Shown here: piece by piece, positions 23,071-34,134 of the stretch | Numbering within the stretch: position 1 is the first letter of the stretch | Layout of the letters: the number at the start of each line of letters is the position of its first letter | DNA from: Serripes groenlandicus | Lineage: Eukaryota; Mollusca; Bivalvia; Cardiida; Cardiidae | Assembly (NCBI GenBank): GCA_031761405.1 | Contig: JASEVX010000085.1 | Location: forward strand, 434,001 to 498,000 | Length of the DNA: 64,000 nt | Direction: 5' to 3' | The notes under the pieces: model-generated | The model's database searches: none | What the model was told of the DNA's origin: nothing | What the model saw: only the letters and a program-made list of their open reading frames with translations | Translations under genes and position numbers: made by a program

Positions 23071-23842
23071 TCAGAAAAGTGGCTTGCAAACCCCCAGTGA
23101 TTAATTGTTGAATGTTGCAGTTTTCAAAAATTACCGCTGTTGTATGAGTTTGCGCTAAGTGCAGTGCACGACTCGTTTGGCTCCATTGGTAAACATTATA
23201 CCCATACTCCTTACACGGACACTGTGTTGTCGTTACCGGCCGTGTGGTTCGTTTGATAATAATAATTACTAATAATAATAATATCTTTATTGTTTTAAAG
23301 GTAACATCTAAGATACATACAGACAATTTAAACAATGGATATACATATCTTATTGTTATATGGCCTTCAATAATATTATAACACACAGAAACATTACATT
23401 TAACAACATGCATATTTCAATGATAAATTATGCATAACATACAACTAGAATTAATTTTCAATCATGTGAAGACAGACACTCCAACTACTTTCAACACAAT
23501 GTTTAACATAAGAACGGCGAGTAATCAAGATAGAGTGTTAGTATGGAACCTTAATTAATCCACTTTGTAATTTGCAAGTTGAAAAGATACAGATAGAGTT
23601 GTACCCAGCAACCAGTCATTGTGACGATTCGTAAAAAACAGTCGTGTCTTCTCTATCTCTAGGGTCTAGGAACATGGAGCATGGATACCGATTTTTAGAC
23701 AAAACAGTTCTTCGTTCCGTAGTCAGGAATATATTTCTCGAAAATTCAATAACGATTTTTCGCTTCATCAAAACGAAATGGTTATTCGCAATTTACGGCC
23801 AGGTTTAGCGTGAATTAAACGCATCCCTGATAAGGTAGCTAT
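23071..23842. other. Unannotated stretch
   Basis: No gene or element supported. A short TAATAA run lies near 23257-23283. Confidence 0.5.
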
Positions 23843-24619
23843 AGTCGAAGTCTGGTACCCGGTATTATGGTAAATAAGTTCGTCTGTCATGGACCATTCA
23901 TAGCGAATGGATTGATCATCTCTAGTCTTGACCCGGTATTTTAGTAAAGTAGTACGTCTGACATGAACCATTAATAGCGAATGGATTGGTCATATCTAGT
24001 CTGGTACCCGGTATTAAAGTGAAGTAGTACGTCTGTCATGTATCATTAATAGCAAATAGATTGGTCATATCTAGTATGGTACCCGTTATTATTGTAAAGT
24101 AGCTCGTCTGTCATGAATCATCAATAGCGAATAGATTGGTCCATATCTAGTCTGGTATCCGGTATTATAGTAAAGTAGTACGTCTGACATGAACCATTAA
24201 TAGCGAATAGATTGGTCATATCTTGTCTGGTACCCGGTATTATAGTATAGTTTTTCGTCTGTAAAGAACCATTCATAGCGAATAGATTGGTCATATCTAG
24301 TCTGGTACCCTGTAGTATAGTTAGGTAGTACGTCTGTAAAGAACCATTCATAGCGAATAGATTGGTCATATCTAGTCTGGTACCCTGTATTATAGTAAAG
24401 TAGCACGTCTGACATGAACCATTCATAGCGAATAGATTGGTCATATCTAGTCTGGTACCCTGTAGTATAGTTAGGTAGTACGTCTGTAAAGAACCATTCA
24501 TAGCGAATAGATTGGTCATATCTAGTCTGGTACCCTGTATTATAGTAAAGTAGCACGTCTGACATGAACCATTCATAGCGAATAGATTGGTCATATCTAG
24601 TCTGGTACCCTGTAGAATA
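23843..24619. repeat. 75-bp tandem satellite, about 10 copies
   Basis: AGCGAATAGATTGGTCATAT then CTAGTCTGGTACCC repeats every 75 bp. Two monomer types (GACATGAACC and GTAAAGAACC) alternate in the right half, making a 150-bp higher-order unit at about 24277-24600. Because 75 is divisible by 3, the minus strand carries open frames of 157 and 122 residues with a 25-residue period. These are satellite translations. Confidence 0.95.
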
Positions 24620-25078
24620 GTATACTATTTATTCTGCAAAACAGCATATATGCATTATACATGTTATGTAATTGAGCGTTTGTCTTGCGTGTACATATAT
24701 TGTCGAGATGTTGGAATCAATATATACGTACATAATAAATCGAACTACGCTCAGTTTTTGAAATGTTAACTTCTTGGTACGCAAAAAAGGTTGTCTCTAT
24801 AGTGTTTCGCCATTTTTGGCATATGCATGACTCATGATTGCTCGGTAGGGGCAGGTTACTCCAGTCTCTGTGTATAAATGTGTTTCTTGTAATTCGCGAC
24901 ATTTAACATGATTTATTATACTATGCATGTATTCTCTATTTGTATAATTTTTTATTATTATGTATTATGTATAACTATTTTAAATAAATCAGAAGATATT
25001 GAGAAAGAAGACTAATCTGGAGATAAAATATTCTGTCCGCATAGATATCCTTATTTGCAAAAATTCACTTTTACTACA
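24620..25078. other. Unannotated stretch
   Basis: No gene or element seen between the 75-bp satellite and MITE-D. Confidence 0.5.
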
Positions 25079-25332
25079 TATCGAGGGCTTGGTGTGAAAC
25101 GGTTGTAACTAAAAACCTATTTTTAAAACCCTGGTTTAGGGGCAATTTTGACCCTTTTGTAAACAATGCAAATTTAGGTGCCATTTCTCAGAACGAGCAA
25201 TGGCACCTAAATGTCCATTGTTTACCAAGAAAAAATTATTTAATGCTTATAAAGACTTTATGGCGAGGTGATAAACCTTGGTAAAAAAATACCAATTTTA
25301 GATACAACCGTTTCACGCCAAGCCCTCGATAT
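25079..25332 (+). mobile_element. MITE-D, full length
   Basis: TATCGAGGGCTTGGTGTGAA opens and TTTCACGCCAAGCCCTCGATA closes a 254-bp near-palindrome. The inner arms include AAATTTAGGTGCCATT against AATGGCACCTAAAT, and TGTAAACAATG against CATTGTTTAC. TA at each end may be the target duplication. MITE-B starts two bases later. Confidence 0.88.
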
Positions 25333-25333
25333 A

Positions 25334-25559
25334 TGAGCCGTTCCACGATAAGACTAACATAATTGACTCTGCGTTAAGTATCGAACCGGATAAGCCGAAG
25401 CATGCCGCGCAGGCTAACCCGGAGAGACACTTTTCGCCTCCTGTGGATTATCTGTTTCAGGAATCATTACTCTATACCTCCATCGCCCTGAGACGGAATG
25501 TGTCGGCCCGGATTAGCCTGCGGGGACTGCGCTGATGGTTTTCTCGTGGAACGGCTCAT
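25334..25559 (+). mobile_element. MITE-B, near full length
   Basis: TGAGCCGTTCCACGATAAGA opens and TTTTCTCGTGGAACGGCTCA closes. The right arm is shortened between GGGGACTGCGC and TGATGGTT. Confidence 0.9.
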
Positions 25560-25566
25560 ATCATAT

Positions 25567-25772
25567 ATGTTTACGTCGTTTTCTACATTATTTCAGTTAT
25601 ATCACGGCGATAGTTCACCTGTTCATGATCCATGGGTGAACACACCAGTACAAAGGCTAGGAACTATATCTTGGATAAGGGCACTTTCTACCATGACCGC
25701 CGCGATCGGGGATCGAACCTTTGACGCCCGGGTCCAAATTTCCGACGCTAACCAATCGGCCGCGGCGGAAAT
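25567..25772 (-). mobile_element. SINE type 3
   Basis: Minus-strand head CCGCCGCGGCCGATTGGTTA (box A) and GGTTCGATCCCC (box B), body, and shared core TCGCCGTGATATAACTGAA. Confidence 0.87.
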
Positions 25773-25904
25773 CCTTAACGAAACATGTAGCATTTGACTA
25801 TGACAGAAGTTCGGAAAATAGAAAATTTCAACAAAATAATACTTTGCAATTTATCCGGATTATAACTGAAAGCGGCGTCAAACACAGCTTCCATAAATAA
25901 ATAA

Positions 25905-26412
25905 GTGAGCTGACACGCAAGAAAACTAACATTGTGGAATGAATGAATGAATGAATGAATGTATATTGTTTTATGGCGCATCGACAGCTAATGTCATTTA
26001 GCGCGTAATTAAATTTAATTATTCATGATCCCTGGGTAAACAAACCAGTACTAGGCTAGAAAATGTGCCTTGCCCAAGGGCACCCCACCATGACCGTAGT
26101 GCCGCGACTGGGGATCGAACCCGGGACACCCGGTTTCGAAATCCCCGACGCTAACCACTCGACCACAGCGGATTCCACTAACATGAAGTGAAGTATCGAC
26201 CGGAGCAGCCTAAGCATGCCACTCAGGCTTACCCGGATAGACAATTTTCGCCTCCTGTGGATTTTCTGTTTCAGGAATCATTACTCTATACCTCTATTAC
26301 CCTGAGACGGAATGTGTCGGCCCGAATCAGTCTGGACGGAGTGCGGAGGCTGACCTTGGTCGATACATTACGCATACGCCATAATGTTGGTTTTCTCGCG
26401 AGACTGCTCAAG
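25905..26412 (+). mobile_element. MITE-B split by a SINE insertion
   Basis: Left piece 25905-25939 (GAGCTGACACGCAAGAAAAC) and right piece 26177-26412 (ending TTTTCTCGCGAGACTGCTCA) make one MITE-B interrupted by a minus-strand SINE. ACTAACAT flanks the insertion on both sides, fitting a target-site duplication. Confidence 0.85.
25940..26176 (-). mobile_element. SINE type 3 with an ATTC tail, nested in MITE-B
   Basis: Minus-strand head CCGCTGTGGTCGAGTGGTTA and GGGTTCGATCCCC. The body ends in ATGCGCCATAAAACAATATA and an (ATTC)5 tail. This 3' part differs from the shared core of the other type 3 copies and reappears at 42857. Confidence 0.88.
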
Positions 26413-26524
26413 TGTACATGGAAAAACTGTTATCAATAATATAGTGATGTAGGGAAAGACAACAGTAAAAAAACACTGGACCATGTTAATGACATGACTC
26501 TAAGTACACGTGTCCTTGTCACTG

Positions 26525-26757
26525 TTAACACTTGCCCACATCCTACAAATTGCCACAGACGACTTCAAAAAACATCTTGGCAAAGAAATGGAAAATCATT
26601 TTAAATTGAAGTGCTATTACTGAAATGAGGTGGAAACACTTTCGCAAAACGGAGAAATTGCTCATCGTGAGCAATTTCTTCTTTTGCCGTAATGTTTTTA
26701 AAAGTCGTCTGCTTCAAATATGTCAAAATGCGTCTGCAAGTGGGAAAGGGTTGAAAA
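26525..26757 (-). mobile_element. MITE-A, divergent
   Basis: Left end decayed (ACTTGCCCACATCC). The centre AATTGCTCATCGTGAGCAATTT is spread over 26651-26672 and the right end reads GCAAGTGGGAAAGGGTTG. Confidence 0.8.
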
Positions 26758-26772
26758 TGCCACCCGAGTTGG

Positions 26773-27000
26773 CTAAACCCTTCCCATGTTCAACGAATCT
26801 GCAGCAGACACATGAGAAAATATCTGAGCAAATTTATGATAAACTTAAAAAATTGAAAGTATTATTACTGAATATAATTGAAAATGTTATGAGAATGAAG
26901 AATTTGCTCATTAAAAGCAATTTCTTCTCTTGCCACACTGTCTTGTTAAAATGTGTCTGCTGCAGATGAATCAGAAGCATTAAAATTAGGGAACGGGTAT
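26773..27000 (-). mobile_element. MITE-A, divergent
   Basis: AACCCTTCCCATGTTCAACG and ATCTGCAGCAGACA open it. GTGTCTGCTGCAGATG and GGGAACGGGT close it. The central hairpin is degraded. Confidence 0.75.
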
Positions 27001-27177
27001 ATCCAGCCAATGTTGTGTGGAAAGTGTAACTAGCTTCAGTTAGTAACAAAAAAGAAAAACTCATAAATTTTTAAATAGGGCGAACTATCTCATATCGCAC
27101 GATAATCTCAGATTGACGTGTAAAGAAAGAGAAAACAAATTGACAACATTTTAGATATTAAGCCGGTATTTAAATTA

Positions 27178-27322
27178 TAACCCTTCAGTCTCTAGCGTGC
27201 CTTTCGCAACATTGTTTTCAACTCTTTTCAATAATAAAGCAGTCATTTGACCGATTTTTCCATATCTTTGCCTAGATGATTTCAAAGTCGTCTGCTACAG
27301 ATTTGTTTTATGTGGGAAAGAT
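27178..27322 (+). mobile_element. MITE-A, internally deleted
   Basis: TAACCCTTCAGTCTCTAGCG, CAACATTGTTTTCAACTCTT and GTCGTCTGCTACAGATTTGT with GTGGGAAAG remain. Confidence 0.65.
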
Positions 27323-27460
27323 GATATTTGATTGATATGACTGCTACCGTTAACTGACGTTATCGTTTAATGAACGCATTTTATTTTTTTGGTTTTGTTT
27401 CTTTGCAGAATTAGAAACACACGAATAATTAGAAAGTTGAATACATATAAAGATATGGCG

Positions 27461-27509
<49 letters not shown>

Positions 27510-27829
27510 TTGTTAGCAAATTATCTTTTCTACAATGCTCATAAAAATCAGCACCTCATATGTTGTCAAAACGATGATGATAACAGGAAAAGGGTCCATA
27601 GATGTCTTTCACAGTTGATTGAATTAGTACAGTAAGTGGTATCTAATGTCTGATGATAAATGATGTAAACGCTTTGTTGTGTACTTTATCAATATAATCT
27701 CATAATTCATAAAGTACCCCCTTGCTTATCTTTTACATTTGAACATAACTACAAATAAGACAGCGAAGCAATGCAACATATATCGAAACTATTGCCACTG
27801 AAAACTCCCCGATATTTGGACACTGTAGA
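27323..27829. other. Unannotated stretch with a (TA)n run
   Basis: A TA dinucleotide run covers 27462-27503. Nothing else is recognisable. Confidence 0.7.
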
Positions 27830-28141
27830 CACGTGCCTACACATTTTTTCTCAAAATGCCCAAAAATGCAGCTGCGGCGATATACATCTGCGTAATGTAT
27901 CGATCAGATCAGCCTGCGCTGTCCGCGCAGACTGATCCGGCCGACACATTCCGTCTAAGGTGGGGGGGGGGGGATAGATAGAGTAGTGATTCCTGAAACA
28001 GAAAATCCACAGGAGGCGAACATTGTATATCCGGGTACGCCTGTGTGGCATGCTTAGGCTGATTCGGGTCGATACTTTACGCAGAGTCCACAATGTTGAT
28101 TTTCTCACGAGACGGCCTACACATTGATTATTGCCAAGCAT
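27830..28141 (-). mobile_element. Composite element: MITE-B inside another element, copy 1
   Basis: MITE-B (about 27888-28112, with a poly-G run at 27961) is flanked by ACGTGCCTACACATTTTTTC...CAGCTGCGGCGATATACATC on one side and CCTACACATTGATTATTGCC on the other. Both flanks also surround the MITE-B at 46683-46995, in the opposite orientation, so the two are copies of one composite unit. Confidence 0.85.
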
Positions 28142-29385
28142 TGAAGATCACCAGGTGCGTAGTGACAGTCTGATCGTGATATACACTGTTGGCATAACAA
28201 GAAGACTAGTCAGACTATCCGAAGATCCATTTTCTTCACGTCGAAGCTGACTGGATTTCTCCCATTTTTCATATAGGAACATAATTACGAAGTTGCTAAA
28301 GACATACCAAACACATAAATCAAACAGAGACATTTTTTATGGAAGCACTACAATAAATTATGAAATAATTTATAACTTTTGGGACTCTCTTTCTTGAATC
28401 TGGACATAGAACTGTATTGCACACTTTTTACGAATCACCTGCATTTCTTGTACCAATAATAAGCATCAATGATAACACGAGTCTTTATCTATTCAGCTTA
28501 AAACGTTTTCTTAGATTTTTAATGCCGTTTGAAGCTTAAAAGACAAATATAATGTAAGTTAAAGCTCACATACATTTTAAATTGATTCAACTGAAACGGG
28601 ACTCAGGGTTTTTAATATTAATGTGATACTTTAATAAGATACATTTCAGGCATACCAGGTACAAATGGGCTCTAATGCAATTTTGGACGATGAAGACTCA
28701 GGCGGGACAGAGTAATTTGTCCTCATTGCCTTATTAATATAATTCATAATTAGATTTAGACACTTATTAAAACTAGAAATGTAGCCCTTCTAGTTGAACG
28801 AACATGCACTTTTATCATATGTAATACCAAAACGGAATTACTAAGTGATCCCTTTTCTCTGCCCGTGGTTCAATTCCCACGTGTTAAAAGGACCCGAGGG
28901 GTCGCCGTACAATGCCGATTATCATACTAATTAAAAATATCGTCTTTTCTGGGCTTTATCTGTTAAAATCGGGGCTTATCAGACTATCTTGTATTAAATA
29001 TGATAAGTGATAACGTCTGCTCATTTTATTTTGAATTTCCATCACGACAAAACGCTACATTTGACCATTCGCAATTCGCAGATTGCTGGATCAGTTCCCT
29101 AATATGTGCAGGGTAATCGAGATCTTTAAAGTTAAACAACATTCAATTAGCTTAAGTTTAGCTTTCTACAAGTTTCTGAAGCAATATAGCATGTCAGAAG
29201 TAAAATACGCCATTTAATCTGAAACGTTTATAATTGCTTGTATCGAATGCGTGTTTTTGTCATGTCGGCACTCGTGTACCATTTGCTTCCTGTGATTAAT
29301 CGGAAAATATAAAAAAAAATGAGATGCGTCTGCTGATGTTGGGTCTTGTTGCATCTGCGCACAGTGAATATCCAGACGTGCATGT
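28142..29385. other. Unannotated stretch, 1.2 kb
   Basis: No gene or repeat family supported. CAATTCCCACGTG near 28871 only weakly resembles a box B. Confidence 0.5.
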
Positions 29386-29672
29386 GAGCCGTCCCGCGAG
29401 AAAACCAACATTATGGCCTCTGCGTAATGTATCGACCCAGATCAGCCTGCGCAGTCCGCGCAGACTGATCCGGGCCGACACATTCCGTCTCAGATCCGGA
29501 TCAGCATAAGCATGCCGCGCAGGTTTACCCGGATATACATTTTTCGCCTCCTTTGGATTTTCTATATCGGGAATCATTACTCTATACCTCTATCCCCCTG
29601 AGAGTGCGCAGACTGATCTGGGTCGATACATTACGCAGAGGCCATAATATTGGTTTTCTCACGAGACGGCTC
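29386..29672. mobile_element. MITE-B with two copies of the same arm
   Basis: Opens GAGCCGTCCCGCGAGAAAAC and closes TTTTCTCACGAGACGGCTCA. The arm normally found at only one end (ATGGCCTCTGCGTAATGTAT then TCGACCCAGATCAGCC) occurs at both ends in inverted orientation, around a normal middle, with a junction at about 29492. It looks like a rearranged or gene-converted copy. Confidence 0.85.
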
Positions 29673-29835
29673 ATATGCACTGTACCACCAGATTGAACAT
29701 TCACGTTGTACAGATCCAGATGTAACTTGTGACTAAGTCCCGCAGGTGTGACATTCGGATTCCTTTATATGAACCCGTTACGGAGATGCATTGCGGCCCT
29801 ACAGACGCTAGACACCACGTGTCAGGAATGTACAT

Positions 29836-30050
29836 CCAACCCTTTTACACATGTAGACTTATGCCTTAAAAGGCAACTTTTGAAAACATTGTGGCAAAAG
29901 AAAAATGCTCATAATGAGCAATTTCTCCTTTTGCCTCAGTGATTTCAACTCTAAGAAAAGAACAATACTTTCAATTTATAGATATTTTCAATATTTGGTC
30001 AGATGTTTCCAAAGTCGTCTGCTGCAGATATGTTTACGTGGGAAAGGATT
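29836..30050 (+). mobile_element. MITE-A, divergent
   Basis: ACCCTTTTACACATGTAGAC opens. The hairpin ATGCTCATAATGAGCAAT, GTCGTCTGCTGCAGATATG and GTGGGAAAGGATT follow. Confidence 0.8.
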
Positions 30051-30217
30051 CCTAAATCTGGAATACCTTTAGTAGCATAATTCCTGAACTGAACGATTTC
30101 ATTCTCGGCTTTAGCTGTTTACAGTTTGTACTGTAGGCGTACATATCAATCTACCGGACTACTCACTGTCTATATATGTGTTGCTGTTTTTGTTATCATT
30201 ATCATTTGGTTCTTTTC

Positions 30218-30450
30218 TTAACCCTTTCCCACATACAACAAAACTGCAGCAGACGACTTTGAAAACATACATAGTGACAAAAACCTGAAAAATCACACTT
30301 AAAGATAGCTTAATTGTTAAATAAAGTTGAAAACATTGTGGCCAACGGTGAATTTGCTAACCATGAGCAATTTCACCTTCGGCCACAATGTTTTCAAATG
30401 TCGTCTGCTGGTATTGCGTCAAAATGCGGCTGCAAGTGGGAAAGGCTTAA
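30218..30450 (-). mobile_element. MITE-A, full length
   Basis: TTAACCCTTTCCCACATACA opens and GCAAGTGGGAAAGGCTTAA closes. The centre carries GGCCAACGGTGAATTTGCTA paired with GCAATTTCACCTTCGGCC, where both arms of the outer stem have changed relative to other copies (CAACGG/TTCGGC against CAAAAG/CTTTTG). Confidence 0.9.
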
Positions 30451-30485
30451 TATAAGAAACGTCAGAGTGTGGCTTGCTATGGAAC

Positions 30486-31360
30486 TCTCAATATCGGCTT
30501 TGGCGCAAGACAAGTTTGTACGAAGGCAATCGAAATATCCGAGTTTTTCGGTATGCACTCAACAATGCAAACATTTTCCGAGTTATTTTTCATCGAAACG
30601 ATTGTTAGTTCAGCTGGGGTTCGAAGTCACACAATAATGATTGAACTGGACTTATATAAAATTACAAGGGTGTCAGGGTATTTGTAATGCAATACTGCAT
30701 GTTGTAATAACCATTTCAAGTGTTTCAGTTAACCTAAGTTTGTAAGATAGTCCTATAAGGGGACACTTGTACTGCCTTGCTATAGAGCTAGCTTTTATAG
30801 CAAGGCAGTACAAGTGTCCCCTTATACATATACCTAGGCTACACTTACATCTAACATTATATTGTGCCGGTCAACTTTCACTTCTAAGGTTTGAACTTAC
30901 ATCAAAGTGTGCTGCATTGTCACGTATGTGTGTCAGGATGAGACTACGCATGTGTTCGCTGTCTAGTTTTAAGTTGTGTTTCAAGCAGAGGAACAAAATA
31001 AACACAGAACTGGGTCCAACCTTAGTTTGCGTTAAGTAATACTTAAATACTTAAAATCATATTTAATCTTTTTTGTTTCCCTTATATTTTTCTCAATATC
31101 GGCTTTGGCGCAAGACAAGTTTGTACGAAGGCAATCGAAATATCCGAGTTTTTCGGTATGCACTCAACAATGCAAACATTTTCCGAGTTATTTTTCATCG
31201 AAACGATTGTTAGTTCAGCTGGGGTTCGAAGTCACACAACAATGATTGAGCTGGACTGATATAAAATTATAAGGATGTCAGGGTATTTGTAATGCAATAC
31301 TGCATGTTGTAATAACCATTTCATGTGTTTCAGTTAACCTAAGTTTGTAAGATAGTCCTA
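30486..31360. repeat. X-Y-X tandem duplication, 605-bp period
   Basis: Segment X (30486-30755) returns at 31091-31360 with the same length and few differences. Between them lies segment Y (30754-31092), which starts with a perfect hairpin and also occurs at 32771-33109. X1 joins the hairpin exactly where X2 continues into different sequence (GATGCATCGT), so the duplication boundary coincides with the hairpin. Confidence 0.9.
30754..30826. repeat. Perfect 31-bp inverted repeat (hairpin)
   Basis: Arms TATAAGGGGACACTTGTACT... (30754-30784) and its exact complement (30796-30826) enclose the 11-base GAGCTAGCTTT. Near-copies lie at 32132-32200 (left arm and loop only) and 32757-32857. Confidence 0.95.
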
Positions 31361-31504
31361 GATGCATCGTTTGCCAAGAAACTAGAGGTGTAGCCCTATA
31401 ACAAACTAATTTACACCCGTGTGATCCCATTACAATAGTTAGACGTGGCTCAAATTTACATAATCTGACTTGACTCAGATGTTCAAATGTTAAAGGTTCA
31501 ATTA

Positions 31505-31769
31505 CTCTCCGTGAGAAAACCAACATTATGGTCTCTGAGTAATTTATCGATCCGGATCAGCCTGCGCAGTCCGTGCAAGTAAGTTAATCCGTGTCGACAC
31601 ATTCCGTATCAGGGAGGATAGAGGTATAGTTTAATGATTCTTGAAACAGAAAATCAACATGAGGCGAACACTGTCAGTCCGGGTTATCCTGCGCGGCATG
31701 CGTAGGCTGATCTGGGTCGATACTTTACGCAGAGTCCACAATGTTGGTTTTCTCGTAATTCGGCTTATA
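31505..31769 (-). mobile_element. MITE-B, decayed ends
   Basis: CCGTGAGAAAACCAACATTA opens and TGTTGGTTTTCTCGTAATTC closes. The internal TGCGCAGTCCGTGCAAGTAA interrupts the usual palindrome. Confidence 0.87.
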
Positions 31770-31884
31770 TTGCAACGTATTTAAATTTGACAATATGCTT
31801 GCTGTAAAGAGAATATATGTATAAAACCGGAGAGGACAAAAAACAAACATCAACTAAATAATGATATTAAAACATATTTGACCT

Positions 31885-32090
31885 TCTATCCGCCGTGGCC
31901 GAGAGGTTCACAGCATCCGGGATTTGGAACTTGGAGTGCCGGTTAAGATCCCCAATCTCTGCTCGACGGTCATGGTGGAGTTCGTGGGCTAGGTCACACT
32001 TCCTAGTCTAATACTGGTTTGAACACCCAGGGATCATGAATAAGTGAACTGTCGCCGTGATAGTACTTAAATAATGTTGAAAACGCCGTT
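31885..32090 (+). mobile_element. SINE type 3
   Basis: Head CCGCCGTGGCCGAGAGGTTC with a weak box B. The end of the copy carries GTGAACTGTCGCCGTGATAG and AACGCCGTTA. A poly-C run follows at 32090-32102. Confidence 0.83.
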
Positions 32091-32131
32091 ACCCCCCCCC
32101 CCCTCTCCATTAGAACACAAGTGCGTATATA

Positions 32132-32756
32132 GCCTAGGTATATGGTTAAGGGGACACGTATACTGCCTTGCTATAGAGCTAGCTTTTATAGCGACGTGGT
32201 TAAAGGTTCAAGGTTCGAGCGCTGATCAGGTCGGATCTTTTAGGACTGTTACAATGGCTTCCGGACGAAATAACAGGATTGTTAAGGATTGGACCAGAGG
32301 ATAAACCAGTGAGGAAACCACCGAAAAGGAACAACAACCAAGCAGAAAATCCCGACAAAAAAGGAGCGCTCCGCGTTTATGTTACCATTTGGTGTGTTCG
32401 GCGCCTGATCAGAAAATTTGCTAGCTAGCTATTGTGCTTTCACTGTGAAAAAGTTCGTGACGTGACGGAATAGATCAAGGAGGATCAAGGAGAAAATAAA
32501 CCTATAGATTTATGTTTAAGTGTAAAATGTTTTTAGTGGTTAAGTGTTTTGTGTTAGTATTGTAGGTACGCGTCATAATCCATAGATATATGTAAGTCAT
32601 CTCATTTTTACATTTATTCATTTTTCTGACTCACGCTAGTAAATAAAGTATACCTCCCGTGAAGTGGCAAAACTATCGAAAGTCGCCTGCTTTGAGACAA
32701 ATAAGAGCAATAAGGGGCTACATAGAAAAATCCTCGAGAACGTTTCACAACATTGT
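32132..32756. other. Unclassified stretch between two hairpin copies
   Basis: The region starts with the left arm and loop of the 30754 hairpin and ends where the complete hairpin begins, so it is flanked by direct copies of that arm. Inside are GGTTCGAGCGCTGATCAGG (weakly box B-like), a 16-codon ATG frame at 32253 and an AATAAA at 32643. This could be part of a retroelement, but I recognise no RT, gag or defined LTR. Confidence 0.45.
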
Positions 32757-32857
32757 AGTCTAGGTATATGTATAAGGGGACACTTGTACTGCCTTGCTAT
32801 AGAGCTAGCTTTTATAGCAAGGCAGTATAAGTGTCCCCTTATACATATACCTAGACT
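32757..32857. repeat. Extended inverted repeat, 45-bp arms with one mismatch
   Basis: AGTCTAGGTATATGTATAAG opens and its complement CTTATACATATACCTAGACT closes. It is the longer version of the 30754 hairpin and shows that the 30754 copy lacks the outer 14 bases of its left arm. Confidence 0.95.
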
Positions 32858-33109
32858 ACACTTACATCTTACATTATATTGTGCCGGTCAACTTTCACTT
32901 CTAAGGTTTGAACTTACAGCAAAGTGTGCTGCATTGTCACGTATGTGTGTCAGGATGAGACTACGCATGTGTTCGCTGTCTAGTTTTAAGTTGTGTTTTA
33001 AGCAGAGGAACAAAACAAACACAGAACTGGGTCCAACCTTAGTTTGCGTTAAGTTATACTTAAATACTTAAAATCATATTTAATCTTTTTTGTTTCCCTT
33101 ATATTTTTC
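32771..33109. repeat. Segment Y, second copy (339 bp)
   Basis: The same length as 30754-31092, with only about ten substitutions. No protein is encoded: the 135-residue frame over it simply repeats the frame at 30767-31039 and has no domain. Confidence 0.92.
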
Positions 33110-34134
33110 AAAGAATGAATGGTGGACTTTATTTAAGTAAATGACTAAGTTGACATAAATAGTTACCTTGTTGACTAACATTACTTATCGTAATCGTTAG
33201 GCATTTTTAATAGTGCAACACAAATGATGAACTATGCCTAAAGGTGTTTAAGTATTACTTAGCGCTAAGTAAGGTTTGTGGAATTGGACCAAGGAACACG
33301 CCCAGTGATATTAATATTAGCACATAAGAATGAATAATAGTGAATTTTAAGTACACTGTAAGATGGTTTGTTTGTATTTTATTCAGCACATCATCAATGA
33401 ACTCACGAAAACTCGAAGTCGAAAGTCGAAAGGAAGTCATAAATTACTTCAAGATATCGATATGTTCGAGGGATCCTTATATGAATGCTAAAAACATTCA
33501 TGTAAGATGCGGAATTTTATTTTAAATCATGTCACGGAAATAGCACAACAGCAGTTCTGGTTGCTGTTTTCAAATTGCCACGTGTTCGAGTTTTCAATAG
33601 TCCACGATATGAATTGTGTACGGGAGTCTGGTTGTTTGTTCATAGAGTTTATGAGATTTACAAAAGTGAACTTGTTTGGATTTATATAAGTCAAGTTCAG
33701 CTGTCATGCTAATCTACACCCAAATAGTATATAAACAAAACATTGTTTGCATACAAATTAGTTATTACCATCACCAGAATACATTGAATATATGACATTG
33801 AGTTTAAATCCATTTTAAATGTGTATAGGCTGCACTGGAAATGATTGATTTGATCACTTTTAGTATTTGACCTTGTTTGAAAGTTAAAGTACAGAATGCT
33901 AAACACCGGTTTTGTCCGGGCCCGATTTGGTCCAAAATGACGGTAACCATTTTCGCCTGGTGAATTATTTCTTGCATTATGCATGACACCCCCATTTTCT
34001 TGGAATTGTTTTAAAGCTTAGAGGTAACTCTTTTCCATGATATATGGTGAACGCTTAGAAACTGTGACAATTGAGAACTGAAACTTGTCAATTTACATTG
34101 AAACAGAGAAGGAATTTATTTGGTGTATTGTGAC
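33110..34134. other. Unannotated AT-rich stretch, 1 kb
   Basis: No supported gene. The short frames at 33340-33525, 33507-33689 and 33709-33984 show no motif. Confidence 0.5.

Noticed and set aside
24121..24594. 157-residue repetitive protein on the minus strand
   Set aside because: A 75-bp satellite is divisible by three and stays open by chance; two overlapping frames are equally open.
30767..31039. Conserved gene repeated at 32664-33071
   Set aside because: The two frames are similar only because the 339-bp Y segment is duplicated; the 5' part is a hairpin and there is no domain.
32132..33109. LTR retrotransposon with hairpin-bearing LTRs
   Set aside because: No TG...CA ends, primer-binding site, gag or pol could be identified; left as unclassified.
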